Assembly (NCBI GenBank): GCA_033558025.1
Contig: JAUCEF010000005.1
Coordinates: 6,386,001 to 6,450,000 of the forward strand
From: Phytophthora sp. 'mugwort'
Lineage: Eukaryota > Oomycota > Peronosporomycetes > Peronosporales > Peronosporaceae
Length of the DNA stretch: 64,000 nt
Direction: 5' to 3'
The position numbers and the translations under genes were made by a program. Positions 11,623-22,039 of the stretch are shown here, piece by piece (position 1 is the stretch's first letter; every line of letters begins with the position of its first letter). A model generated the notes under the pieces. That model had not been told where the DNA came from, did no database searches, and saw only the letters and a list, made by a program, of their open reading frames with translations.

Positions 11623-13069
11623 AGATCCTAAAAACAATACGCTAGCAACGAGGTTTACGTATGTAGAGTTCGTATCAGTGATGAGTGCATCATGCGTGCG
11701 TGGGAGAAAGATGGTGTATTATGAAGTCATTTGATTGCAAAATTCATAAAGCCTTCCGTCTTAAGGAACTGTGCAACGAATGCCGAGCAGACGAAGGTGA
11801 CGGGGTCACATGCCATCGAAGCTGTCTCGGGTGCAGCATTCAGCGTCTCGCTTGGGTCATTATCAATGCCAAAGAGCACATGTCGGTCGACTGAACTGAA
11901 GATAAAGGCAGCAAATCTTTCGTCGAAGTCTTCGGAGTCTTCGTGGTCGTAGCAGGACCAGACGACGGGAACGTCGCAAACGTCGTCGGCGGCGGCGGCG
12001 GCAGCAAATACCCGCTCACGTTTGACGCCGTCCCGCTCACGGTGCCCGATGCCCAGTGACGTCGAAGATGTCGACAGCGGGTCGGTCTCCGAGCCCTGCG
12101 TCGTCTTGCCCCACACCAAGTCCAAGACTGCCGACGTCGCCGACGACGCGGAAGTCGGAGCTGCAGCACCGACTTCACTTGTCGTAATCCCACCAAACCT
12201 TGCGCTTTCTGTGCTGCCGCCTCTGTACTATCAGTAGCTGCCCCTAAGCCTTCTTAATGTCCACGTATGGTCGGCTTCGACGCTGGACGACGGCAGCAGT
12301 ATCGGCTGCGCTGTGTTTTCAGCTGGAGCAATGAGAGGTGAGAACGATATTAACGAGGAGCTTTTTGCAGCTACAGAGGGGCACGTACGCGGTTACTTGT
12401 CGCCACGACGTCGCCGAATAGAGCCGCTCGGACGATGCAAAGGACATCGACCGCCGTGTCATTTTGAGCTGAGATATGGCTCCGGGTGGAAGAGGGCTAT
12501 GTAACCGTCGATGCGACCAGCGGACGCGCCTGGGAAGCCCGAGGATGTAACCATATGATGCGCGATGCCCCTCGTACGTGTCGTCTATCTTGAGTGTTAG
12601 GTGCCCCCTCTCTTTGGTAATCGCGAAGTGATTTAAAGTACTCTAGTGTGATTGGATCAAATACTCTAGTGTCAGATCTTTGTGTCGGTTATGCCTCTTA
12701 TAGTGACCTTGCCTCGCCTGTCGTATCAATCCGCCCAAAACTGTACCATTCCATATTTCGCTGTCGGGGAGATTTGCCGGTCGTTGTCTGTATACCGGTA
12801 CTGGACATAAGTAGATAAGGATCACTTATCCGACCATACTTAACTTTTGACTGGGACGCAGTGGCCCGATCACTAAATTTATACTATGAACAACCAATCA
12901 GATGATGCATGTCAAATAAGCTTGACTAAACGTCATAGCTGGGGCTAGGTAGGTCCTCTAAGCGGGCCGTTCCTACATATTGTGTCGGAGGGACATGAAG
13001 CAAAAATAATATGTGTAGCTTCAGTCCTAGTGAAGAGCGTATCGATTGCATATTGCATCTTATTCGACC
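11623..13069 (+). other. Intergenic DNA with a GC-rich patch
   Basis: I see no recognisable gene. The stretch 11727-12240 is GC-rich and codon-like on the minus strand (see the separate ORF). 12240-13070 is AT-richer with only short ORFs. The last 100 bases lead into a Crypton N-terminus at about 13075. Confidence 0.5.
11727..12125 (-). CDS. Unrecognised 132-codon ORF with an alanine run
   Basis: The ORF begins MDLVWGKTTQGSETDPLSTS and has a six-alanine run in the middle, made by GCC/GCG repeats near 11990-12003, then an acidic segment (CYDHEDSEDFDERF) and a hydrophobic C-terminus. I do not recognise the protein. There is no intron signal I can defend, and the flanks are transposon debris. 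It may be a fragment of a decayed element rather than a gene. The opposite strand is also open over part of the region, as expected for GC-rich DNA. Confidence 0.2.
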   Translation of the reverse strand: MDLVWGKTTQGSETDPLSTSSTSLGIGHRERDGVKRERVFAAAAAADDVCDVPVVWSCYDHEDSEDFDERFAAFIFSSVDRHVLFGIDNDPSETLNAAPETASMACDPVTFVCSAFVAQFLKTEGFMNFAIK

Positions 13070-13074
13070 AGGAT

Positions 13075-14762
13075 GGGCCTAGACAAGCTAAAGCCTGCAA
13101 CACGACGCGGCCAAGGCAACAGCCATCAAGGCGTTCAGTGCCCTCCAAAACAGCGAAAACGTTGAGTTTGTTTATGGATGTTAGCCAATGCGTTGAATAG
13201 GACAACGCACGCAAGTGTTTGGTAGCTCTATTGGACATGTTTGTATCTTGCATTTAACGACAGTAAGAGAAGGTTCTTGCTCGAAATATCGCAATTTAAT
13301 ATTATAAAAGAATAAGATATGACTGTTTGAAATCTTGCCAGCCCAACGACACATAGAAGTAAAGTTGGTTAGCATGGGGAAGCTACTCGACAGCTTCTAT
13401 ATGAAGCGAGATGGAAAGGTAGTGAACAAAACACCAACATTCTCAAAGGCAATTAAAAAAGATGGTCTTGTATTTGTATTAGTACACATCTTCATCTAAT
13501 GATAATAAGCCGTTGCATTGCTTCGTCTGCTGTGGTACCGGTTTGGGCGAGCATCAGACTTGTCGCCCACCGCAAACACAACATCTTACTCGCACGTCAA
13601 CCGGCTTCTTGACCTAGTCGCGCGCCCTGCTGGAGTCCTAGCACTGCTGCCGTTGCACTCGTTTCGGCGCGGCGGCTCCCAGCACGTGAACGCGTGTGAT
13701 GAACCTCACAGAACGCTGGATCTTCGACCGGGTGCCTGGAACATGACTACAATAAACAAGGGATTCAACTACACGTCAACACAAGCAGAGAAGATCACAG
13801 GGTTAGCAAAGCACTCAGCGGACACGCCACCAAGGCTCGCGTAGAGCCCCTCGACTTGAAGCCGTTCGACACAGAGATACAAGCGAAGATTGCATCTGTC
13901 CAGCGCTCGTTGTTCACGACCTGCTACAAGATTCGAGAACGCCAAGTACAACGTGAGTCAGAAAGTTGCCGATATGCTTACAGCTTACCTCGTCTTGCAC
14001 TACCCCCTGATGAAGAGGCTTAATGTTGATGCGCTTGTCGTTAGACGCCTGGAGACGGCAGCAGTGAATGGCGGCGCGTCAGTCGCTGAGCTACTCGCAT
14101 GGTCTTCACACCTCGCCACCTGTGGAAGCACCAAGCCTAGCCAAGAACAAGCAGCCGACACACACAAGAACAAACCAGCCAGAGCAAGACCATCTACCAT
14201 CAAAGCAGTGTGGTTAACCATTTAGTGGCGCACATCAAGCGCCAAGATGAGCGTCTCGACAACCTAGAAGCTGAAATGGACGGAGACCCAGCACAAGACA
14301 ACAGCAACAAACGTCAGCTAGAACCAAGCCACCACCAAGAGAAGCCCAAGCGCCGACGGGCACGGGTGACTTACCTTCACGCGACGTTGTTCGCGTGGTA
14401 CGCGCAGGAACCGCACTGGATGGCGGATGCGCCGAACCGTCAGCCGCTCGAACGCGAAGCAGCCCGTGGCCTTGCTGAAGCTCTTCGTCGCCAACGACTT
14501 GATGCTGGACCCAAGCACCGACGGCTACCTCCACTAAGTCCTCGCGCTCGAGAAGAAGGCGGAGGTTGCCGTGTTGGCCTTCCTCAACGCCCGCAAGATC
14601 AAGTCGCGCGACCCCACAGCTATCCGCAAGCACCTACACGAGCTGTACAGGAAGGGTGAACTCAACGACATGATTGCACGCCACATACAGCTTCGCCTTG
14701 TTTCTGCCATTCAAAACCCGGACCGCCAAGATGCCCTTGAACCTATAGCAACCGCAATCTAG
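13075..14762 (+). mobile_element. Crypton (tyrosine recombinase element), copy 1, degenerate and internally deleted
   Basis: This is a plus-strand Crypton coding region in several frames. The N-terminus near 13075-13175 includes AKATAIKAFSALQNSENVEF. A second piece (MGKLLDSFYMKRDGKVVNKT) starts at 13375. The catalytic block at 13518-13845 has FGRASDL (first Arg), HSFRRGGSQH (His-x-x-Arg) and GAWNMTTINKGFNY (Tyr), the catalytic set of tyrosine recombinases. Sequence present in copy 2 between FGRASDL and HSFRRGG is largely missing, so there is an internal deletion. The C-terminal part is at 13890-14762 and ends QNPDRQDALEPIATAI. Cryptons integrate through a circular intermediate and lack terminal repeats, so the ends are set by coding similarity to copy 2. 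Confidence 0.8.
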
Positions 14763-14888
14763 ACAACATAACCCACACAAGAAGCATAGCAATAGCTAGT
14801 AGCAGCATAAGGTGACAAAGATAGTTTATATTACATGATTAGCACAACGTTAACTATCCACAACGAATACGAGACACAGAGTAAGTCA

Positions 14889-14957
14889 TGGCGACGGCTG
14901 GAGTCGAACCAGCAACCTCAGGGCAAGCCCTGCGCTCTTCCGCTAAGCTTCGTCGTC
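14889..14957 (-). tRNA. tRNA-like sequence with a shortened anticodon loop (pseudo-tRNA or SINE head)
   Basis: On the minus strand a cloverleaf can be drawn. The acceptor stem is GACGACG against CGTCGCC (one mismatch). The D arm is GCTT-AGCGGAA-GAGC. An anticodon stem CAGGG/CCCTG encloses only CTTG, then there is a 5-nt variable region. The T arm is GCTGG-TTCGACT-CCAGC with a good B box (GGTTCGACTCC). A real tRNA has a 7-nt anticodon loop, so three bases are missing and no anticodon can be named. No CCA is expected in the gene. It lies just beyond Crypton copy 1 and may be a relic or the head of a tRNA-derived SINE. Confidence 0.5.
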
Positions 14958-15502
14958 GGTGGGTGGTGGCGGAGGCGGGAGGCAAACTCTGGACGAGCCG
15001 GACGGCTGCGAGGCCTGTACGGGCTGCGAGGGGGGGGGGCCGTATGGGCTGTGAGGCCTGTACGGCCTGAGAGGGGAGGCGACTTGGGCACTTGGGCTTT
15101 AAAAAAAGAAGAGTGAAACGAAGGAAAGCTGTCGGCAACGATTCAGCACGACAGCCACTAACTGCCGCGTGTTTATAGACTCTATATGTGGCATGCTTCT
15201 ATTGACAGATAATTTGTTCAATGGGACGGAGGACACGTGGCCGCATTTACCTTAATAGTGGCCCCCAACCGGTGATCGGCCCTCATTGTTGAATTTGACG
15301 GCTGGGGGGCACATGGCTCTAGCGCCAAATTTGTGTTAAAACAGAAAAGGGCTGATTTCGCAGCCCACAGGCCATTCCAGGCCGTTTCCATGCGCCTATG
15401 AACAAGCTTGTTAGATCCACGGAGCCCATCCGGTCTGATTCACCTAGCCCTTGTAGTGCAGTAAAATTTTGTCTAAGTCTGTTTAGTGTGTAACCACACA
15501 AC
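14958..15502 (+). other. Low-complexity GC-rich patch and unassigned DNA
   Basis: 15000-15080 is a G-rich imperfect repeat built on variants of GGCTGCGAGGCCTGTACG, including a run of 10 G at 15030-15039. From 15120 to 15500 I see nothing recognisable. Confidence 0.5.
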
Positions 15503-16234
15503 GTGCCATTTTATGGGTACAGGGTGGAGAGGTCCTCCGGTCGGAGATTTTATGATATGGATAGCTGTGGTACGTGTTTGCTTTCATCTCGCGTAATATT
15601 TCTGCTACCTGCAGTTGATCAGTCGCAGGTTCTACTGAACACTTGCTGCCAGTTTAAAGCTCTCTCATTTCTGCAGACAACCGCATTACTGTATTATACC
15701 GTCCTGAATGACACCCCACCAAGCAAACGGCCCCGATACCAAAACGCTGCTGCTCCCATCCCTTCCCCGAACATCACTTCGCACTTCGCGCCATTTGGCA
15801 TAAGTGGTCTCCGGGATACCTCCAGCGCCTCTGCGGAAGATTTCTCTTCTCGGATGCGAAGCCCCCCCCCCCCTTGGGACCGAGACGGGGTGTTCTTGTA
15901 CGCCGAGCACGGAAGCAGCTCCGTGCTAGGCGATTGCCACCAAGGTTATCTACTGCGCTGCAGCACGCGGGGCCTGGTGACCCTCATGTATGTCCAAGAT
16001 CAACACCCAGTTGCGACGGACCTGGTGGACCCCTCGCATTTAAGAAGCTATCCTCGACAAGGCGATCGAGGACTCGATACCCCTTGGAGCGCTCACGAAG
16101 AACCAAGTATCAAGGCGCGCGGACACGGTGATCCCTCGCGCTCGCGAAGAAACAAGCACCATAGCACGGAAGGCCTGGTGACCCTCCACGTGTTCAATCT
16201 ACTAAAGTACACCAAGACGTATCGGGCCTGGTGA
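15503..16234 (+). CDS. Unrecognised 243-codon ORF in transposon-rich DNA
   Basis: This is a long ORF for the region. It starts MPFYGYRVERSSGRR, has no signal peptide or domain I know, and has a proline run (PPPPW) encoded across a 12-C tract at 15862-15873. The second half holds three imperfect copies of GGCCTGGTGACCCTC (near 15970, 16170 and, diverged, 16226), giving GLVTL twice. The minus strand is also open over 15686-15910. It could be part of a retroelement or chance; I assign no function. Confidence 0.25.
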   Translation: MPFYGYRVERSSGRRFYDMDSCGTCLLSSRVIFLLPAVDQSQVLLNTCCQFKALSFLQTTALLYYTVLNDTPPSKRPRYQNAAAPIPSPNITSHFAPFGISGLRDTSSASAEDFSSRMRSPPPPWDRDGVFLYAEHGSSSVLGDCHQGYLLRCSTRGLVTLMYVQDQHPVATDLVDPSHLRSYPRQGDRGLDTPWSAHEEPSIKARGHGDPSRSRRNKHHSTEGLVTLHVFNLLKYTKTYRAW

Positions 16235-16760
16235 GCCCCTTGCGTCCCCGTCCAACAAAAAAAGCACCAACGTGCAGAGGAGTTGGGATCCTCTGTGCGC
16301 ATGCTTCTCCTCCCCAGAATGTACACATCAATCCAGATACATACTCGCCTTGGCGCGAAGACCCGGCATTTACCTGTCATAAGGGCCGTTTTGTCATAAG
16401 TTCCAGCTAATAATAGCCAATAGCATATACCCAAAATGGAAAGTAAACTCTGGGGGGTCAGACGTTAGGTTGCCGGTAGAGCAACGTAAGGGAGAAGAAT
16501 CGACTGGATGCAAGTGGGCGCAGTTCAAACCGATGCGCAATGCCAATGGTTTCATCGTTAGCCCACAAATAGGTCGGTCAAGAGAAGAGGGCCAAGGATG
16601 GAAGCGTAAGTGTATGCGCGAATGGCGTACTCGGATGCAGATAAGTTTCGTGTGATATAACTGTTTATACGCTTGAGTGTCACAATGAAGTTGCATATAT
16701 TATGCTTGGTGAGCTATCGTGCAACTTGAAAACAAAAAAAGAAGAAACAAAATCTCATTC
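16235..16760 (+). other. Unassigned intergenic DNA
   Basis: Only short ORFs are present on either strand, and no motif or repeat was recognised. An A-rich stretch (AAAACAAAAAAAGAAG) near 16729-16744 precedes the pogo-like fragment. Confidence 0.4.
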
Positions 16761-17129
16761 AAAGATGGCTAAAAGAGGGCACGTCTATAGTAAGTATGTG
16801 TGCTAACGGCAAAGAAAGCGCGCTCAAACGCCATAAGCGGGGGCAAGTACTATGTCATCTGCGGATGCAAGAAGGAAACATAGTTTTGTGATTAGTTCTT
16901 CCAGACGGGAATGTGTTCCCGTCTCGTCAGGAATGTTAACACAAAAGCGCTAGAAATCGATAAAGAGGAAGGGATGACCCCTAAATCATTTCGAGCCTCG
17001 GCATCCTGGGCTTGGAGATTCTTCCGTCAGCATAGGCTCTCGATCCGAGCTAGAACGAGGCAAGACCAAAGAGACCAGACGAAGCTGCACAGGTTGTCAA
17101 AGCTTTTACGACTACAGTACGAAGAATAA
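16761..17129 (+). pseudogene. pogo-like transposase N-terminus (HTH) without catalytic domain
   Basis: A start near 16765 (MAKRGHVYSKYV) leads through frame changes to VRNVNTKALEIDKEEGMTPK and SFRASASWAWRFFRQHRLS at 16935-17045. This is the second helix-turn-helix of CENP-B/pogo-type transposases. A stretch RTRQDQRDQTK follows, then a stop at 17127. The DDE domain that should follow is absent; an unrelated-looking DDE piece lies 1.1 kb downstream. It reads as an internally deleted, non-autonomous relic. Confidence 0.65.
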
Positions 17130-17469
17130 TGATTGAACAATACATTGTTCTGGTATATAATGCGGATTAAACAGGGTTTTTTTGCGTTCATAGTGCTCTA
17201 CGACACCTTTGCAAAGGCTAGATGGCAACACCACAATTCTAAGTGAAAACCTTATTTTGTTTTAGCAAAATTATTTCTTAAAAACAAACTCCTTCAGAGC
17301 AAAGTGGTGGTGATGAACACCAAAACGGATTAGGTACCATATTTCATCGACCGCGTTTTGCCGCGGCAACAGCGTGGGCACAATGCAATGCCATCTTGTT
17401 AGCGAGCCGCAGATCCATGCACTATATTGAACAATCAGCTGCGTTCTTTAGCAGTCACATTCGACGCTC
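17130..17469 (+). other. Unassigned AT-rich DNA
   Basis: No ORF, RNA or repeat could be supported. Confidence 0.4.
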
Positions 17470-17872
17470 CGTCATCTGACCGTGGGGGGCTAAGAGAACC
17501 TGAAATATACAGGCGATTCTTACCTGTTTTTGAGCGCATACAGCTTACCAGTCAGCTTCTCGTTGACCAGAGATGAGCTGATGGACACCCCAAAATCAAG
17601 CCAAACCTTATCCTTCATCTGTGCAAGAGTGTACAGATAATGCGCTTCGAGATAGCCTTCTAATGTATTTTCTATCTCCGCAGTACACTTCACGTTGGAT
17701 GCGCGGGTGCCTCATCGCTGCTTCACCTCTGGGCTTCCGCGCTCAGCGCTCTGCCTTGCGGTAGTGAGAGGGATGGCGCTGTGGTGCGCCACCAGCATCC
17801 AGTTCTCTCCTGGTGAAACGCGTCCAGTACACGTGTGCGGGCAGCGAGGGTGTGCTTGGGCTCCGTCGACAT
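17470..17872 (-). pseudogene. Tc1/IS630-like transposase N-terminal fragment
   Basis: On the minus strand an ATG at 17872 opens MSTEPKHTLAARTRVLDAFH. A frame change near 17690 gives VKCTAEIENTLEGYLEAHYL, then YTLAQMKDKVWLDFGVSIS and a helix ending KLTGKLYALKN. This is the HTH region of the IS630/Tc1 (DDE_3-type) transposases seen in oomycetes. The catalytic part is not found to the left, so the copy is truncated at about 17470. Confidence 0.5.
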
Positions 17873-18189
17873 GGGCTTGAGTAACAAGTTCGACAATGAA
17901 CTGAAACCTATCTCGCTAAGTTTCGCGCCGAAGGGTTAGCGTAGCTCTCAAATGCGCGCGAACCCCTCGCTGCCATTCGTTCTCCGCTTCACCTTCATTG
18001 CGGCCACACCCAGTTTTTTTATAAATAGCTGGTTTATTTTTCTAAATTTCCTGATATTCAGTTACTTCACACCACATTGAACATCGTTGTTGCCATGCAC
18101 CCTTGGCAAAGTTGCGCAACTTATAAATAACTTTGCTTAGCTATCTGTTTCGAGTGTTTGCCACCGAAGACTATCGAAAAGTGCAACGC
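17873..18189 (+). other. Unassigned DNA between two transposase fragments
   Basis: AT-rich, with a TTTTTTTATAAATAG run near 18014. Nothing else can be supported. Confidence 0.4.
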
Positions 18190-18940
18190 TCAGACCGTTT
18201 GAGTAAAATGCGCCGGCAAAAATAAGGAGCGAGCAACCGCTATGCTGCTAGCCGACGCTGACGGAAACAAGTTGCCTCCTTTCTTGGTGTTCAAGACACA
18301 TCCATCTAGGAGACCAGATAAACGAGTCGCGAACACCAAGTTCAGCAATGGATTTGGTCGAGCTCTGTGGAAAATGATTGCCCCTCTTCAGAAAACGTTG
18401 GGTTGCCGAATTTTCGCCAACGCGAAAGGCTGGTGGAATGCCGAACTCTTCATTGGGTTTTTGAGATTTCATTTGGTGAGTGGGTCAACTGCAACGAGCC
18501 AATTCTACTACTGTAGGACGACTTCTCGGGGCATTGGACCGAGAAAATCGTCCAGTACGCAGCGTCGATCAAGGTCGTCTTCCTAACAACCATGCTGCAC
18601 CTATGTCTACCCGCCAGCAGATATTACCGGAATAGGCCTTTGAAAGAACGCCTTCGGCGAGCGTGGGTAGCTCAGATCCAAGCTCAAGTAGCCAAGCATC
18701 ATCGGGATGCCGCTTCACAGCAGCTGGAGAAGGATACCATGCAGCAGTAGCCCTCGAGTGGGTGCAGCCAGCGGGAGAAGACTCAAACCGAAGTCAGGTA
18801 CAGAGTATGGGAGCTGCTGCGGGTCAACTGCGAATGGCGGGCTGTCGGCCTGCAACAGGAGGCCAGGCGTCAGCTTGTCCAGACCAAGGATTTGGGGGAC
18901 ATCAATTCGACGTGGCCCTCCCATCGCACCAAGTAAAACA
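18190..18940 (+). pseudogene. pogo-like DDE transposase fragment B
   Basis: This is the middle and end of a DDE_1 domain. It begins MLLADADGNKLPPFLVFKT at 18242, then KGWWNAELFIGFLRFH near 18425-18475. After an in-frame TAG near 18515 it continues DDFSGHWTEKIVQYA and, near 18600-18680, RNRPLKERLRRAWVAQIQAQ. The first catalytic Asp block lies outside the preserved part. The fragment ends with a coiled, charged tail and further stops up to about 18940. It differs from fragment A and from the copy at 49-51 kb, so several pogo-like families are present. Confidence 0.7.
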
Positions 18941-19755
18941 CCGCCTAGTTGATCTGCCGACGTGCCCATACCTGGCACACGATATAAGTTGGCTCCATCG
19001 GAGCTGGGGGGCCATTGTCCACGCCGCCCCGGACGAAACAATTCTCATTGTAGCTGTCACCTTCAGATCCGCCAGTAGCAGCGGCGGCGGCGGCGCGCCG
19101 CGTCAGGGCATTCAGTGATTCTTTACGCCAGAATGGTCCGTCGCGTCGGGCGAATTGACCACCGCGGCGCTGAGCGAATCGCGTGGAGCCATCGGGTCTG
19201 TCCTCGCTACTGGTTGTTGTGCAAGGAAGTAGCGACGGCATGTAGTTCCTCGGCAGCATTGGCCTATTTGAATGTATGCTACATCGTGACCGCTCGATCG
19301 TCTTGATAAAGGAAAAAGCACTGTTCAATTTGATACAATGCGGAAACTGAATATTGGCTTTGGTCATATTTACTTCGGAAAATCTTGCTATTTAAATAGT
19401 ATTGTAGAACTGTATAATCGTTACAAAGGCGGTATCTGTGGATCTAGGCTTAGAACACTAGGAATAGAGGGAATGCACCAGGTGCGACTACGCGCCGTCT
19501 TCAGAGAACAACGGCTGAGGGGTAACACGCAGCCTATTACGCCAAATCTACATCAGGGTAAAGGTAACATCAATACTGCTGAAGAAACAAAGCATCCAAG
19601 ATAGACGTAAAACTTAAACATGTATGCCGATAGAACGGAAGATGAACGTTATTGTAGCTGTGAATCGGTCCAATTGCGCCTATACCCATTAATGCTATAG
19701 AGGCGTCAAAGGCACGAACGTTTTGAAGTTCAGAAGGTATGCGAGATCAGTTGTA
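18941..19755 (+). other. Unassigned DNA
   Basis: 19079-19098 is a short GGC/GGCG repeat. An 88-codon ORF at 19338-19604 has no recognisable content. I see no gene. Confidence 0.35.
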
Positions 19756-20698
19756 TTACAGGAATACACTTGCTTTGTATTCGTAGTCGCTGTCGTCCTG
19801 ATCTTCCTCCCCCTCGAAACTGTCGTTCGCGCAGTCTTCAAACAGATCGTAGGACGCCAGATCTTTCGGTGTCGAACTCATTTGATCTGAAGAACAGAAA
19901 CACCAGTTTTCTCGACGGACTTTCCCTTGAGACGGTTACGCGCTTGGGAGTGGACGAACTCATGCTCTGACAAGTTGCGCTCGGCCGCAGCACTTGAACA
20001 GCTAGAAGCGAACACCATGCACGCGATCTCTTGTAGCAGCGAGAAATTCGACAGGCCGCGCCAATACTGGAACACGGTTCGCTTCTTCTGGCAGATGAGC
20101 TTGGATTCGAGAGAGGCGTCACAAGGACTGCCGAGACACTTGAACAGCTCCACTACAGGCACATATTCACTGTCACCGCCATGCCGCTTCGCGATGAAGT
20201 CCTGCACATTTCCTCGAGTACCTTCATCCATCCCTTTCCCTAAGTAACGGGGATTCAACAGCTAGGCGACGCCATGGGCATTGAGTTGAAGCGCTCGTCC
20301 AGAACATGTTGAATCTTTCCCAGCTCCGAAATAGCCATTTCCATCTTCCTGTGCTTTCCGGGGAGCGTTGTGAACATGTGGTAGACGTCCGACGGTGGCT
20401 TCGAGTCCTTTTCCAAAGCCTTCTGGTACTTTTGCTGAGCCTCAAGGAGCTTGATCGCCTTCTCAGAACTCTTAAGGCATCCAGAAGTGTCTGACGCTCC
20501 GCCTTCTGGAAGAACATGCCGGTGGAATAGAACCAGTGAGCAAAGAGCAGCTGTAAGTCGCGAATCTTCACCGGCGACAAGCAGCTCGAAACACGGACGT
20601 GATGTAAGCGGAGTCTTGATCCGCTTGGAGCATGTCTTCTCGAAACAGCAAGGCACGCACTCGATATGCGGCTTACCAGAGGTGTGAATGACCTTCAC
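19756..20698 (-). pseudogene. hAT transposase C-terminal portion (a second hAT family)
   Basis: This is a minus-strand relic. The upstream frame (20698-20255) has a helical segment (LLEAQQKYQKALEKDSK) and ends near HVLDERFNSMPMA. After a frameshift near 20270, the frame LNPRYLGKGMDEGTRGNVQD runs on to the dimerisation block WRGLSNFSLLQEIACMVF and SSCSSAAAERNLSEHEFVHS. Another shift gives an acidic tail (DLASYDLFEDCANDSFEGEE) ending at a stop at 19756-19758. The SAAAERN-x-S motif is diagnostic for hAT. It is not the same family as the elements at 7.1 and 43.9 kb. Confidence 0.75.
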
Positions 20699-22035
20699 AC
20701 TTTAAACACGACACAATGCTGTTGTCAACGAGGACTTGGTCTTAGACGGGATCTCGAGGATGCCCACCACGCCGAACAGATGATATACTTGGAAATCGCG
20801 GCAAGACAGACGGTATGAGTTGGCGAGAAACCGAAGAGTGAAAAGTGTCCATGGCGGGTGAAGAGAAGCGTCTACTGTTGTGTAGCTTGGTGTTGAGGGT
20901 GTAAAAAAACGAAGTGAGCCAATTTTGCGCCTAGGTAACGACGTGTCTTGCGGTGGGTGTAGCTTCCAGCAAGGCCTATCGTACGCTATGAGCCAATGAT
21001 CCAAGATTTGAATTACCTCGAGTTTTGTTTACCGTATAAATGTAAGTACTCGCCCCGATTTCGCTAAGAAAGTAAAATTTCTCCATCTCCGCTGATAACG
21101 TCCTGTTGGCGAACGACGGTCGGGACTTCGACAGTCTGAGGCATCGCCGGTCTGGACGAGAAACCAATGGACTTCATGTAGCACTTCTTCGAGAGTGCTG
21201 AGCTGCCTGCTGCATGGTTCTTGATCATCCCGATGTAACAAAACCTGTCTACCGAAGCTGGTAGGGTGGATTTTAAGCCAGTAGAGAAAATATGGCCTTC
21301 GCGTGCTTCCCGGATTCAGATTAACGACAAATATCGTTTAATAAAGTGATGAGCGTCACGCTGGCGGTGCAATGAACGCGGTAAGGCGTGCAAAAGAAAA
21401 TAAATGTTGTTCCGTTTGATATGGAAAAATGAATGCCAGCCTTTCCCGCAGTTCCCATGCGATCCCGTGAGTTCTACACGCTCTTCAAATGAGAATAGCA
21501 GCTCCGCTTCTCAGTACCATTACGAATGTACATTTCGCAGTCTTCATAGGCAAGGCAGTGATACATTCGCTTGCAGTTTGTACTTGAGCTTCGTTTTTTT
21601 TTTATTATACGCAAGACATAGGATTCGCCAAGCGTTAGAAAAACAAGATTTTCGCAAGCAGCACCCCATGTTTGGTAGCCACCGATTTTAATGAACGTTC
21701 TCCTTTAGTCTGACAGCTCGTCAAACGATATCTGAAAATGTGTCGAAATCGTTCGCGTCAATGTGATAACCGTTGTCCATCCCTCGAGACAAGAATTCTT
21801 GGCAGAGGCAAAGCTGGCCGACTATTTTAAACCAGCAAAAACCAAAAGCTGGTCGGCTCGCGAACCAGCAACTTTAAGACAACAAAGCGCACGATTTGTA
21901 CTGTTGGAAACAACTGGGATTTGATGACTTGCGCCGAATTCCCCCGATACTGTAATCGATGCGGAGGTCATCTGTTTGTACGTAAAACGAATTCACAACC
22001 ATTAACGAGCCAGCCCAGTGGCACAGGTACGCATA
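20699..22035 (+). other. Unassigned DNA
   Basis: The minus-strand ORFs at 20702-21241 lie directly upstream of the hAT relic and may be its decayed 5' part, but show no motif. 21590-21605 has a T run. Near 21810-21865 two diverged copies of AGCTGGCCGACT/AGCTGGTCGGCT occur. Nothing else can be supported. Confidence 0.35.
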
Positions 22036-22039
22036 TTAA

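Noticed and set aside
19338..19604. Possible LTR or 5' leader of a copia element
   Set aside because: The stretch looks repeat-like, but no paired LTR, primer-binding site or pol sequence could be found.
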